Source of the DNA: Candidatus Stahliibacteriota bacterium
GTDB taxonomy: Bacteria > Hydrothermota > Tepidihabitantia > B3-TA06
Direction: 5' to 3'
NCBI GenBank assembly: GCA_030670165.1
Contig: DAOVCF010000136.1
Location: 1-5,589 of the forward strand
Length of the DNA stretch: 5,589 nt
A program made the position numbers and the translations under genes. The notes beneath the pieces were generated by a model. The model searched no databases and was not told the DNA's origin. It was given only the letters and a program-made list of their open reading frames with translations. Numbering within the stretch: position 1 is the first letter of the stretch; every line of letters begins with the position of its first letter. Shown here in pieces: positions 1 to 5,069 of this stretch.

Positions 1-488
1 TCGCCACCCAGAGAGTCGAAGAATACGTCCCCGCGCGAAGAGTAGCGAAGCATCTTCAGGATGGTCGTATCCGCGGCCAGAGCGCTGTCGCTGCCGCGCT
101 CGAACAGGGAATCCACCTTTAACTCAATACTGCCCTTTAAGGTGTCAACGACGTAGGTGGTGATAGTGGTATCTATTGCAAGGTCAAACTTGTAACCGTA
201 GAAAGAATCGCTGATCGAGAAGGAGAACCCCGAAACCAGATAACGCACAGACGAGGTGTCGTGGCGAATCGCCTCCTGGATATCTTCCAAAAGAGCTACC
301 GCCACTACCCCATCAGGCAGATGGCCTTTGGAGGATAGGAAACCCTGCTCGGGTTCCAATAACTCCATTACATCGAGGCTGTCCTGGTAACTCCACAGCC
401 ATACCTCGGGCTCTTCATCCTTATTGCAAGCAAGGGGCAGCGATGCCAGCAACGAAAGGAGAACCATAGCAGTGAGACATCTCTTCAT
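1..488 (-). CDS. Probable lipoprotein, N-terminal 162 residues (3' end outside window)
   Basis: I do not recognise this protein. The reading frame is open from the ATG at 488 to the window edge without a stop, giving 162 visible residues. It begins MKRCLTAMVLLSLLASLPLAC: two basic residues, a hydrophobic core and a cysteine at residue 21. This is a lipoprotein-type signal peptide, although Pro at -3 of the lipobox is not canonical. The mature part is soluble-looking, with many Asp, Ser and Thr residues and alternating beta-like stretches (for example residues 95-125). No catalytic motif stands out. An in-frame TAG lies 7-9 bases upstream (495-497), so the start is at 488 or at the internal Met 8. 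The basic n-region favours 488. No Shine-Dalgarno sequence is visible; the leader is C/U-rich. It follows the 666-residue secreted protein by 84 nt, with a hairpin between them. Probably anchored to the inner or outer membrane; role unknown. Confidence 0.72.
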   Translation of the reverse strand, partial: MKRCLTAMVLLSLLASLPLACNKDEEPEVWLWSYQDSLDVMELLEPEQGFLSSKGHLPDGVVAVALLEDIQEAIRHDTSSVRYLVSGFSFSISDSFYGYKFDLAIDTTITTYVVDTLKGSIELKVDSLFERGSDSALAADTTILKMLRYSSRGDVFFDSLGG

Positions 489-522
489 GAGCGACTACCG
501 AGGTGGAGGAGGGTGGGGAGGA

Positions 523-547
523 GGGGGAGAGCCCAAGGCTCTCCCCC
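523..547 (-). terminator. GC-rich perfect hairpin after the 666-residue gene
   Basis: GGGGGAGAGCC (523-533) and GGCTCTCCCCC (537-547) form a perfect 11-bp stem with a 3-nt loop, starting 26 nt after the stop codon of the upstream secreted-protein gene. The position suits a transcription terminator. The leftward transcript continues with C/U-rich sequence rather than a U-run, so it is not a textbook intrinsic terminator. It could be a U-less terminator, a 3'-end stabilising structure or a partial attenuator before the lipoprotein gene. On the plus strand the downstream bases (TGACTTTGTT) are somewhat T-rich, but no rightward gene would need it. Confidence 0.55.
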
Positions 548-572
548 TGACTTTGTTAATGCCTGAAGACAC

Positions 573-2573
573 TTAATGAACGACAACCACTCGACCTTTG
601 GCGGTACGGGCTGGCGTGACGAATGAGTAGAAGTAGACACCGGCAGGCACCGCTGATGCGTCCCAGGTAAGCATGCGGGCGCCATCGAGCGTGCCTTCGA
701 ACAGGGTCTTGACCAGTGTACCTGCTGCGTCGTAAATCTTAAGCGAGGCATGGGTGCCGGGTGCGTTTACGCTGAAGACAACTGAGCCCGCGACCGGGTG
801 CTGTCCGAGGAGCGTAACCACAGGAGCTTCGACATAAGGGGCTTCCTCAACAGATGATGGTTTTGGTTGTGGCGTGGGTTCCGGGCCGCTACCTACATAC
901 ATCTTCATAGCGGGATCGTTGCTGCCCAGGTACATCACCGGGTTGATGGTAACGACGTCCTTAGCTGGGCCACTCTGGACAACGGAGCCGGAGAAGAGGT
1001 CGTGGATGTAGGTTACGTTAAGGATGCTGTCCGAACCTATCCAGGGGTAGGCTGAGTGATACTCTTCACTTTCGCAATGGCCAACTTGAGAGCCAGGGCT
1101 GTGTGTGTTGGTGAGGTTGGTGGCGTAGGCAACCAGGCCGAAACCATTTTCGTCGAAGTCGCCTTCAGTCCAATCCTTGACTCCACCCCACGTTGCACCG
1201 CCGTTAGTGGAGATTGCGGCATAGATGTCTGCGTTGATGGTCATGCCTGCGCTGAGATCAAGCGAATCCCACTGGCCTGTCCATGTGAAGACCATGTCGT
1301 CGCCCGAGCCTATAGCGGCAAGCTGGGGGTTCCAGCAGCCAAGACCCGGAGACCAGTAGCCTGCCGCTTGACCGATTCCCCACAAGTGGAGGCCGTATAT
1401 ATCCCAGATGGTGTCGCCTTCCTCGGTTAGAGGAACGAACTGGCTGTATGGGCCGGAAGCAACGTTGAGCTCGTTGGTAACCTCACTCCAGTGCGTCATC
1501 CTCAGGAAGTAAGGATAGAAGTAGGAAAACCAGAGTGTATCGCTTCTGACTTCGTAGGAACGGGGTCCTTCGCCGAAGCCGATGTGAAGGTTGCCTGCCG
1601 CGTCGTAGGCGCAATCCAGATCACGCGCCCAGGCGTAGAGATAGAATTCGTCCGTGGTATTCGGAGCCTCGTCCGGATAGTACCCATCGGTGACCCTAAC
1701 CGGGCTGCCCCAGCTCGCACCGCTGTTCGTAGACTCGATGTAATTGATGTGACCGCTGGAGGCTATCTTATCCGGGTAACCCTGGACCGGAACGCCGGAA
1801 AGCCAGGCTACGGCAATCTTGCTGCCGTCTTTAGATACCGCCATGGCGGCGTCGCTGCCGGAGTTTTGCGAAAGAACCTGCCAGGGGGAGAAGGTCTGTC
1901 CTTGATCGGTGGAACGAGAGTAGTAGAGATAGTTAACGTTGTAGGGGTTACCCTCGCCAAAGACGTGAGCGGTCACGTGGATCACATTGTCCGCTCCCAC
2001 AACGATGTGCGGCCAGATAGGCTGCTCGGGAACGGTAACAGGATCAACATCAACCGGTGAGCTGAACGCACCTAACTTGGGTGCAGCGTCCACTACAACG
2101 GCTGAAACATTATCAGTAGTCGGCGTATGATGGAAAGCGATCACTGCACGGCCGTCGGAAAGAGCACCCATAGTGGTGTAACCCGCACGGGGAACCCCGG
2201 AGGCTTTCACGCCAGAGGTCCAGAGGAAGTCCCCGGAAGCCTTTTCCCACGCATTGTAGTAGACATCACGGGTGGCAAAGGTTTCGTCTTCCGAGTGCAT
2301 CCAGCAGATCTGAGCGTCTCCGCTGTTGTCAACCGCAATACGGTTGCCCATCGCACCGTTCTGCTGATAATCGTACATGGTAACACCGCCCTGGTCGCCT
2401 GCGACCAGAGGAGCGGCTGCTGGGCTGGATGAGATAGGGGTTATCGAACCATCTCTCAGTGGCAGGACAGGGTAGACATCGGGCTCCACCCCTGCCGGTA
2501 TCGGTATAGGACCGTATGCCGCAAAGGCGGTCACCGCAAGGACCACCGTCAGTACCATGAGTTTTTTAAGCAT
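573..2573 (-). CDS. Secreted Asp-box (BNR/sialidase-like) protein with C-terminal type IX/FlgD-like sorting domain
   Basis: A 666-residue secreted protein. Residues 1-19 (MLKKLMVLTVVLAVTAFAA) form a Sec signal peptide with likely cleavage near AFA-AYG. Three Asp-box motifs of the S-x-D/N-x-G-x-T/S-W/F type lie at 221-228 (STDQGQTF), 281-288 (STNSGASW) and 455-462 (STNGGATW). They indicate beta-propeller blades of the BNR/sialidase-like fold. A Pro-rich linker (about 562-584) leads to an 80-residue terminal domain with the pattern SLKIYDAAGTLVKTL, then TWDASAVPAGVYFYSF, ending KGRVVVVH. That pattern is typical of type A type IX sorting domains and the related FlgD-like Ig fold. The start is fixed by AGGAGG (2580-2585) 6 nt before ATG. 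Known of the folds: Asp boxes are structural and do not prove sialidase activity, and I cannot assign an active site. Likely exported to the cell surface or medium. It follows tonB after a 284-nt structured leader and may have its own regulation. Confidence 0.88.
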   Translation of the reverse strand: MLKKLMVLTVVLAVTAFAAYGPIPIPAGVEPDVYPVLPLRDGSITPISSSPAAAPLVAGDQGGVTMYDYQQNGAMGNRIAVDNSGDAQICWMHSEDETFATRDVYYNAWEKASGDFLWTSGVKASGVPRAGYTTMGALSDGRAVIAFHHTPTTDNVSAVVVDAAPKLGAFSSPVDVDPVTVPEQPIWPHIVVGADNVIHVTAHVFGEGNPYNVNYLYYSRSTDQGQTFSPWQVLSQNSGSDAAMAVSKDGSKIAVAWLSGVPVQGYPDKIASSGHINYIESTNSGASWGSPVRVTDGYYPDEAPNTTDEFYLYAWARDLDCAYDAAGNLHIGFGEGPRSYEVRSDTLWFSYFYPYFLRMTHWSEVTNELNVASGPYSQFVPLTEEGDTIWDIYGLHLWGIGQAAGYWSPGLGCWNPQLAAIGSGDDMVFTWTGQWDSLDLSAGMTINADIYAAISTNGGATWGGVKDWTEGDFDENGFGLVAYATNLTNTHSPGSQVGHCESEEYHSAYPWIGSDSILNVTYIHDLFSGSVVQSGPAKDVVTINPVMYLGSNDPAMKMYVGSGPEPTPQPKPSSVEEAPYVEAPVVTLLGQHPVAGSVVFSVNAPGTHASLKIYDAAGTLVKTLFEGTLDGARMLTWDASAVPAGVYFYSFVTPARTAKGRVVVVH

Positions 2574-2579
2574 TTATAT

Positions 2580-2631
2580 CCTCCTTGGCTGTATAGCCTG
2601 ATTTACCTCGTGGCTTTTGCAGCCACGTTTT
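2580..2631 (-). promoter_or_regulatory. Two hairpins just upstream of the start of the 666-residue gene
   Basis: In the leftward transcript, a perfect 7-bp stem (CGTGGCT/AGCCACG, 2609-2615 with 2621-2627, 5-nt loop) is followed by a second small hairpin GGCT-ATAC-AGCC (2587-2598). The second hairpin ends 1 nt before the AGGAGG ribosome-binding site (2580-2585). The GGCT and AGCC arms of the two hairpins are complementary to each other, so they could exchange partners. This could modulate ribosome access, which is inference. On the plus strand the larger hairpin is followed by TTTT and looks like an intrinsic terminator, but no rightward gene is present. I could not match this to a known riboswitch. 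Confidence 0.4.
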
Positions 2632-2647
2632 CCTAAAGACCGGGATG

Positions 2648-2689
2648 CATTGCGCGAAAGCCTGCTACAGGAGGTCTTTTCCCGCAATG
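2648..2689 (-). other. Long imperfect hairpin in the leader of the 666-residue gene
   Basis: The 42-nt segment folds in the leftward transcript as follows. A 7-bp basal stem joins CATTGCG (transcript sense, 2689-2683) to CGCAATG (2654-2648). After a G/G mismatch comes a 5-bp helix, GAAA(A)G with CTTTC and one bulged A. After a 4-nt bulge comes CCTG/CAGG, closed by a UAG loop. That gives about 16 pairs in 42 nt. A competing 7-bp helix joins AAAGACC (transcript sense 2679-2673) to GGTCTTT (transcript sense 2641-2635) and shares bases with the hairpin, so the two cannot form together. The element may be a regulatory RNA structure. No family assigned. Confidence 0.4.
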
Positions 2690-2700
2690 GGGCTCTTCAT
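2665..2700 (-). CDS. Possible 11-codon leader peptide overlapping the leader hairpin
   Basis: An ATG at 2700-2698 opens an 11-codon frame, MKSPIAGKDLL, ending in TAG at 2667-2665. It has a plausible Shine-Dalgarno (GGAG, 2706-2709) with a 5-nt spacer. The coding bases run through the 5' arm of the long hairpin at 2648-2689, and the stop codon coincides with the hairpin's 3-nt loop. A translating ribosome would therefore melt the structure, as in attenuation-type leaders. An in-frame upstream ATG at 2754 would give 29 residues but has no well-spaced ribosome-binding site. There is no run of a single amino acid that would name an effector. Very short frames with GGAG occur by chance, so this is a low-confidence call resting on its geometry. 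Confidence 0.2.
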   Translation of the reverse strand: MKSPIAGKDLL

Positions 2701-2796
2701 CTTAACTCCGCACACGCTTCTTGAGAGTGCAGTCTTCACATCCAACTTAACCATCCGCCTGGCTCTCTCTAACGTATCCCCTATTATCGTCATTGC

Positions 2797-2810
2797 CGGC
2801 CATAAGGCCG
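2797..2810 (-). other. Small hairpin after tonB, possible weak terminator
   Basis: CGGCC (2797-2801) and GGCCG (2806-2810) form a 5-bp GC-only stem with a 4-nt ATAA loop, 47 nt downstream of the tonB stop. No U-run follows on the leftward transcript, so any termination would be weak and read-through into the 666-residue gene is possible. I found no convincing -35/-10 pair between here and the start at 2573. Confidence 0.25.
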
Positions 2811-2857
2811 TCTTCGCCTCAAGTTTATCCCTTCAATCCGATTGCCATGCCTGAGCT

Positions 2858-3478
2858 TCACTCGTTCAGTCTGAAGTTGAAGGGTATGTTGACCCATACT
2901 CGCACCGGCTTGCCACGTTGCTCGGCCGGAGAGAACGTCCAGCAGCGAGCCGCATTCATAGCGGCCTGATTAAGGATATCGAAGCCGGAACTCTTAACGA
3001 GCCTGGTATCAATCACCTTGCCGTCGATGTCAACGAGAGCTTCAACTATAGCCTGTCCTTCCATCTCGGCTACTCGTGCCTTCTCAGGATATTCAGGCTT
3101 GGGCGAGTATAGCGGCTGTGGTTTCTTCTCGACCTTCCAGAAGGCCACCACTGGAATCTCGACCGATTCCTCGGGCCTGGTGTAGACCTCTGCGAACTCG
3201 GTCTCTGCCATCGTCGCGGCCTCTACCTCTTCCTCGGACTCCGCCTCAACAGGCATGGCCGGCTTTGCTTCAGGAGGAGGCTCGATGAGATTCTCAACCT
3301 CCAGCTTGATATCCTCGGCGATGATCGCGCGCTTCTGGCTGGTCCGGTAGGGCTTAACGTTTATACTTTTAGGCGCAAGCGCAAACAACGCGATGTTTAT
3401 AAGCAAAGCGCCTATAATACCCCAACGCATGGAAATGGGATAGGATTGCTTCAAATCAGCTACGGGCTTCCTGGCCAT
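2858..3478 (-). CDS. tonB: TonB family energy-transducing protein
   Basis: A 206-residue TonB. TonB spans the periplasm and transmits the proton-driven motion of ExbB/ExbD to outer-membrane receptors. Residues 1-18 are cytoplasmic and about 19-36 (WGIIGALLINIALFALAP) form the single membrane anchor. Residues 55-107 form a periplasmic linker. The TonB C-terminal domain runs from about 122 to 204, with the family signatures YPEKARVAEMEGQAIVEALV (130-149), DIDGKV (150-155), AAMNAARCWTFSPA (172-185) and a final beta strand VRVWVNIPFNFRL. The linker is unusual: it is acidic (18 Asp/Glu against 3 Lys/Arg in 55-107) with only a short IEPPPEAKP stretch, where enterobacterial TonB has Glu-Pro/Lys-Pro repeats. 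The start follows the exbD stop by 2 nt, and its SD (CAGGAG) lies inside the end of exbD, so translation is probably coupled. Last gene of the motor operon. Confidence 0.93.
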   Translation of the reverse strand: MARKPVADLKQSYPISMRWGIIGALLINIALFALAPKSINVKPYRTSQKRAIIAEDIKLEVENLIEPPPEAKPAMPVEAESEEEVEAATMAETEFAEVYTRPEESVEIPVVAFWKVEKKPQPLYSPKPEYPEKARVAEMEGQAIVEALVDIDGKVIDTRLVKSSGFDILNQAAMNAARCWTFSPAEQRGKPVRVWVNIPFNFRLNE

Positions 3479-3480
3479 CT

Positions 3481-3909
3481 TTACTCCTGCAACTCCTCGA
3501 ACTGGGTTGCGAAGGTCAGCTTGAGCGCTTTGACCTCCTTCATCTTCTCGATAAGTTCACTAATCTGTCCGTAGCGAGCATTCTTGTCCACGCGCAGCAA
3601 CACGATCAGGTCAGGATTCTCGGAAAGTATATGAAGCAGTTTGTTGCCGAAGGCCTCTACAGGGGTTTCGGCAGGCATGAGCTTATCCTGAATCGAGATA
3701 CGTCCCTCCCTGTCGATCCAAACGTTGAGCGTATTGCGGCGCAGGCGGATCCTCTGGGTGGCCTCGGCCTTGGGCAGGACAAGATCGAGTCCCTGCTCGG
3801 TGCTGAACACGGTCGTCACCATGAAGAAGAGGATGAGTAGAAACGCGATATCAGACGTCGAAGCGGTGGGGATAGCGGCTCCGCCCCGCGATCGCCTGGC
3901 CAGCTTCAT
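3481..3909 (-). CDS. exbD: ExbD/TolR family biopolymer transport protein (second copy)
   Basis: 142 residues, the usual ExbD length. The order is a basic cytoplasmic start (MKLARRSRGG), the motif IPTASTSDIAFLLILFFMVT, and a periplasmic domain. Asp20 sits at the start of the single membrane helix (about 20-37) and matches the proton-carrying Asp conserved in ExbD/TolR/MotB-like stators. The periplasmic part ends with the family pattern LLRVDKNARYGQISELIEKM (104-123). Its ATG overlaps the stop of the preceding exbD in ATGA (3906-3909), with a strong AGGAGG inside that gene's last codons, which points to translational coupling. TolR is the alternative. The adjacent TonB-domain gene and the lack of tolA/tolB or pal favour ExbD, but a TolR-like role cannot be excluded. 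Confidence 0.93.
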   Translation of the reverse strand: MKLARRSRGGAAIPTASTSDIAFLLILFFMVTTVFSTEQGLDLVLPKAEATQRIRLRRNTLNVWIDREGRISIQDKLMPAETPVEAFGNKLLHILSENPDLIVLLRVDKNARYGQISELIEKMKEVKALKLTFATQFEELQE

Positions 3910-4340
3910 TCACCACCTCCTTCAGAGTATGGAACAAGACTGATTCGCTTTGCTTCGGCCATCTTGACCTCGTCCAGCACGTCAATCATAACCGAGTACG
4001 GCGCCAGGTGAGAAACCTTGATCGCAACTGAGATCGAGTCGTTGGTACGCTCCAGCGCCGCCTCGACCTCAGCTCTTATGTCGGCGATCCTGTACTCGTG
4101 CAGGGCACCGTCCTCTTCTTCCACAAGCACTTTTCCTGTGGGAGAAACCAGTATCTGCATAATGTTGCGGCTGGCGATCTTGACCTCTTCCCCCTTCTCA
4201 GGCAGAAGCATAGTGAGTCCCTTCTCGCGGGCGAAGATCGTAGCCGTCATGAAGAAAACGATCAAAAGGAAGGCGATGTCGGCCATCGATGCCGTAGGGA
4301 TATCCGCTTTGGCTTTCTTCCTCTTGACGAGAGAAATCAT
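3906..4340 (-). CDS. exbD: ExbD/TolR family biopolymer transport protein (first copy)
   Basis: 144 residues. The layout matches its neighbour: basic start (VKRKKAK), IPTASMADIAFLLIVFFMTA with the proton-carrying Asp at residue 21, one membrane helix (about 21-38), then LPEKGE and a periplasmic domain ending AIKVSHLAPYSVMIDVLDEV (106-125). The two copies are near identical in motif around the Asp but diverge strongly in the periplasm. This copy has an acidic insertion (EEEDGALHEYR, 74-84) and a His/Leu-Ala-Pro sequence where the other has Asp-Lys-Asn-Ala. It starts 9 nt after exbB, with GAAGGG as a modest ribosome-binding site. Together with exbB and the second exbD it should form the inner-membrane proton channel that drives TonB, perhaps with both ExbD forms in one complex. 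Confidence 0.93.
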   Translation of the reverse strand: MISLVKRKKAKADIPTASMADIAFLLIVFFMTATIFAREKGLTMLLPEKGEEVKIASRNIMQILVSPTGKVLVEEEDGALHEYRIADIRAEVEAALERTNDSISVAIKVSHLAPYSVMIDVLDEVKMAEAKRISLVPYSEGGGE

Positions 4341-4349
4341 AATCCCTTC

Positions 4350-4970
4350 TTAACCCTTCAGGATTCCCTTCTCCAAGAGATGATCCACAAGCGAGCTGGC
4401 CGCCTGCTCCATATCTCGAGAGTAACGGTCTATCATCGAGGTAAAAAGGGTGTGGAAAAGCACCATGGGTGCGGCGATAGCAAGACCGGTAGCGGTGGTG
4501 ACAAGCGCCTCCTTTATACCGCTGGCCACGATGGTCGGCTCAACCTCGCCTGCGGTTGCGATGGCCGAGAAGGCGCCGATCATGCCGGTAACGGTTCCAA
4601 GAAAGCCCAGGATCGGAGCCAGGGTAGATGCCATGGCTATCCAAAGCATCCCGCGATCGAGAAAGGCCAGCTCTACCGCACCGGCGGCTGCGATACCTTC
4701 CTCGACAAATTCACGTCCCAGCTTGACCTTGGCCAGTCCGGCGCCAAGTATCTTGGCAACCGGCTGAGGCGTCGCATCGCAAAGCTCACGTCCGGCATCT
4801 ACTCCGCCTGAATCCACAGCATCGGTAACTTGGTCCATGAACTTCATGGGGTTCAGACGAGCCTTGATGAGAAGGGTTATAAACCTCTCTATAACAAAAG
4901 CCAGTCCGAGTAAGAAAACTGCAAGCAACGGCCACATCATGGCCTTGCCTTGTCGGAAGAGTTCGATCAT
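4350..4970 (-). CDS. exbB: ExbB/TolQ/MotA family proton channel protein
   Basis: 206 residues. ExbB forms the pentameric ring around the ExbD helix pair in the inner membrane and converts proton flow into motion. Three membrane helices are visible: about 11-33 (MMWPLLAVFLLGLAFVIERF), 108-136 and 153-178. The family signatures are LGFLGTVTGMIGAF (121-134) in helix 2 and ALVTTATGLAIAAPMVLF (155-172) in helix 3, with the polar Thr residues that line the channel. The long cytoplasmic loop (about 34-107) has the usual ExbB/TolQ topology. AAAGGAGG (4975-4982), 4 nt from ATG, decides the start over Met11/Met12. It is the first gene of the operon, directly behind a near-consensus promoter. TolQ is the alternative; the context (exbD, exbD, tonB) favours ExbB. 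Confidence 0.94.
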   Translation of the reverse strand: MIELFRQGKAMMWPLLAVFLLGLAFVIERFITLLIKARLNPMKFMDQVTDAVDSGGVDAGRELCDATPQPVAKILGAGLAKVKLGREFVEEGIAAAGAVELAFLDRGMLWIAMASTLAPILGFLGTVTGMIGAFSAIATAGEVEPTIVASGIKEALVTTATGLAIAAPMVLFHTLFTSMIDRYSRDMEQAASSLVDHLLEKGILKG

Positions 4971-4988
4971 CGAGCCTCCTTTGGATTG

Positions 4989-5016
4989 AGTATAGTCACC
5001 AGGCCAACGTTGTCAA
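4989..5016 (-). promoter_or_regulatory. Sigma70-type promoter of the exbB-exbD-exbD-tonB operon
   Basis: On the minus strand TTGACA (5016-5011, perfect -35) is followed by a 16-bp spacer and TATACT (4994-4989, five of six -10 bases). The expected transcription start is near 4981-4983, leaving a 5' leader of only about 11-13 nt that begins almost at the AAAGGAGG of exbB. The 8-bp palindrome CAACGTTG (5005-5012) overlaps the -35 and could be part of an operator. I see no Fur-box-like GATAAT repeats, so iron control is not evident here. Confidence 0.72.
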
Positions 5017-5022
5017 GACTCA

Positions 5023-5040
5023 GCCGCCTTTTTCCGCGGC
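5023..5040 (-). other. Inverted repeat between helicase gene and exb promoter
   Basis: GCCGC (5023-5027) and GCGGC (5036-5040) form a 5-bp stem with an 8-nt loop, ending 6 bp upstream of the -35 box of the exb promoter. No U-run follows on the leftward strand. It may be part of the 3' end of the helicase transcript or a binding site upstream of the promoter; the sequence alone does not decide. Confidence 0.25.
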
Positions 5041-5048
5041 AACCCCGG

Positions 5049-5069
5049 TGTAGGGGAAAACACCCTACA
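5049..5069 (-). terminator. Possible hairpin at the 3' end of the helicase gene
   Basis: TGTAGGG (5049-5055) and CCCTACA (5063-5069) form a 7-bp stem with a 7-nt loop that includes the TAG stop codon (5065-5067) of the helicase gene. A competing 5-bp stem, GGTGT/ACACC (5047-5051 with 5060-5064), overlaps it. Neither is followed by a U-run on the leftward strand. The position fits a 3'-end structure, but strong termination is not shown by sequence. Confidence 0.3.

Noticed and set aside
485..751. An 88-codon minus-strand frame overlapping the end of the 666-residue gene and the hairpin
   Set aside because: Its sequence is low in domain signal and overlaps the conserved sorting-type domain in another frame; the hairpin and C-rich tract inside it speak against coding.
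1491..2060. A 189-codon plus-strand frame inside the 666-residue gene
   Set aside because: Antisense to a well-supported secreted protein; no domain or independent ribosome-binding site is evident.
2609..2631. Intrinsic terminator on the plus strand (GC stem followed by TTTT)
   Set aside because: No rightward gene or promoter is found upstream on the plus strand, so it is better read as a leader hairpin of the leftward gene.
2574..2640. Resemblance of GCAAAAGCCACG in the leader to part of the class I cyclic-di-GMP riboswitch (GCAAAGCC)
   Set aside because: The rest of that riboswitch core (GGCAAACC, GAAA tetraloop, tetraloop receptor) is missing, and the matching bases are explained by the local hairpin.
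2747..2803. An 18-codon minus-strand frame starting at 2803 in the tonB-to-666 gap
   Set aside because: No ribosome-binding site with suitable spacing; its start lies in a hairpin and it has no recognisable sequence. Probably chance.
4098..4811. A 237-codon open frame on the plus strand opposite exbB and the first exbD
   Set aside because: It lies wholly antisense to two clear family members. Its translation is rich in Gly, Arg, His and Cys with no recognisable domain, as expected for a shadow frame.
4971..5064. Fur box controlling the TonB operon
   Set aside because: No GATAAT-type repeats are present around the promoter.
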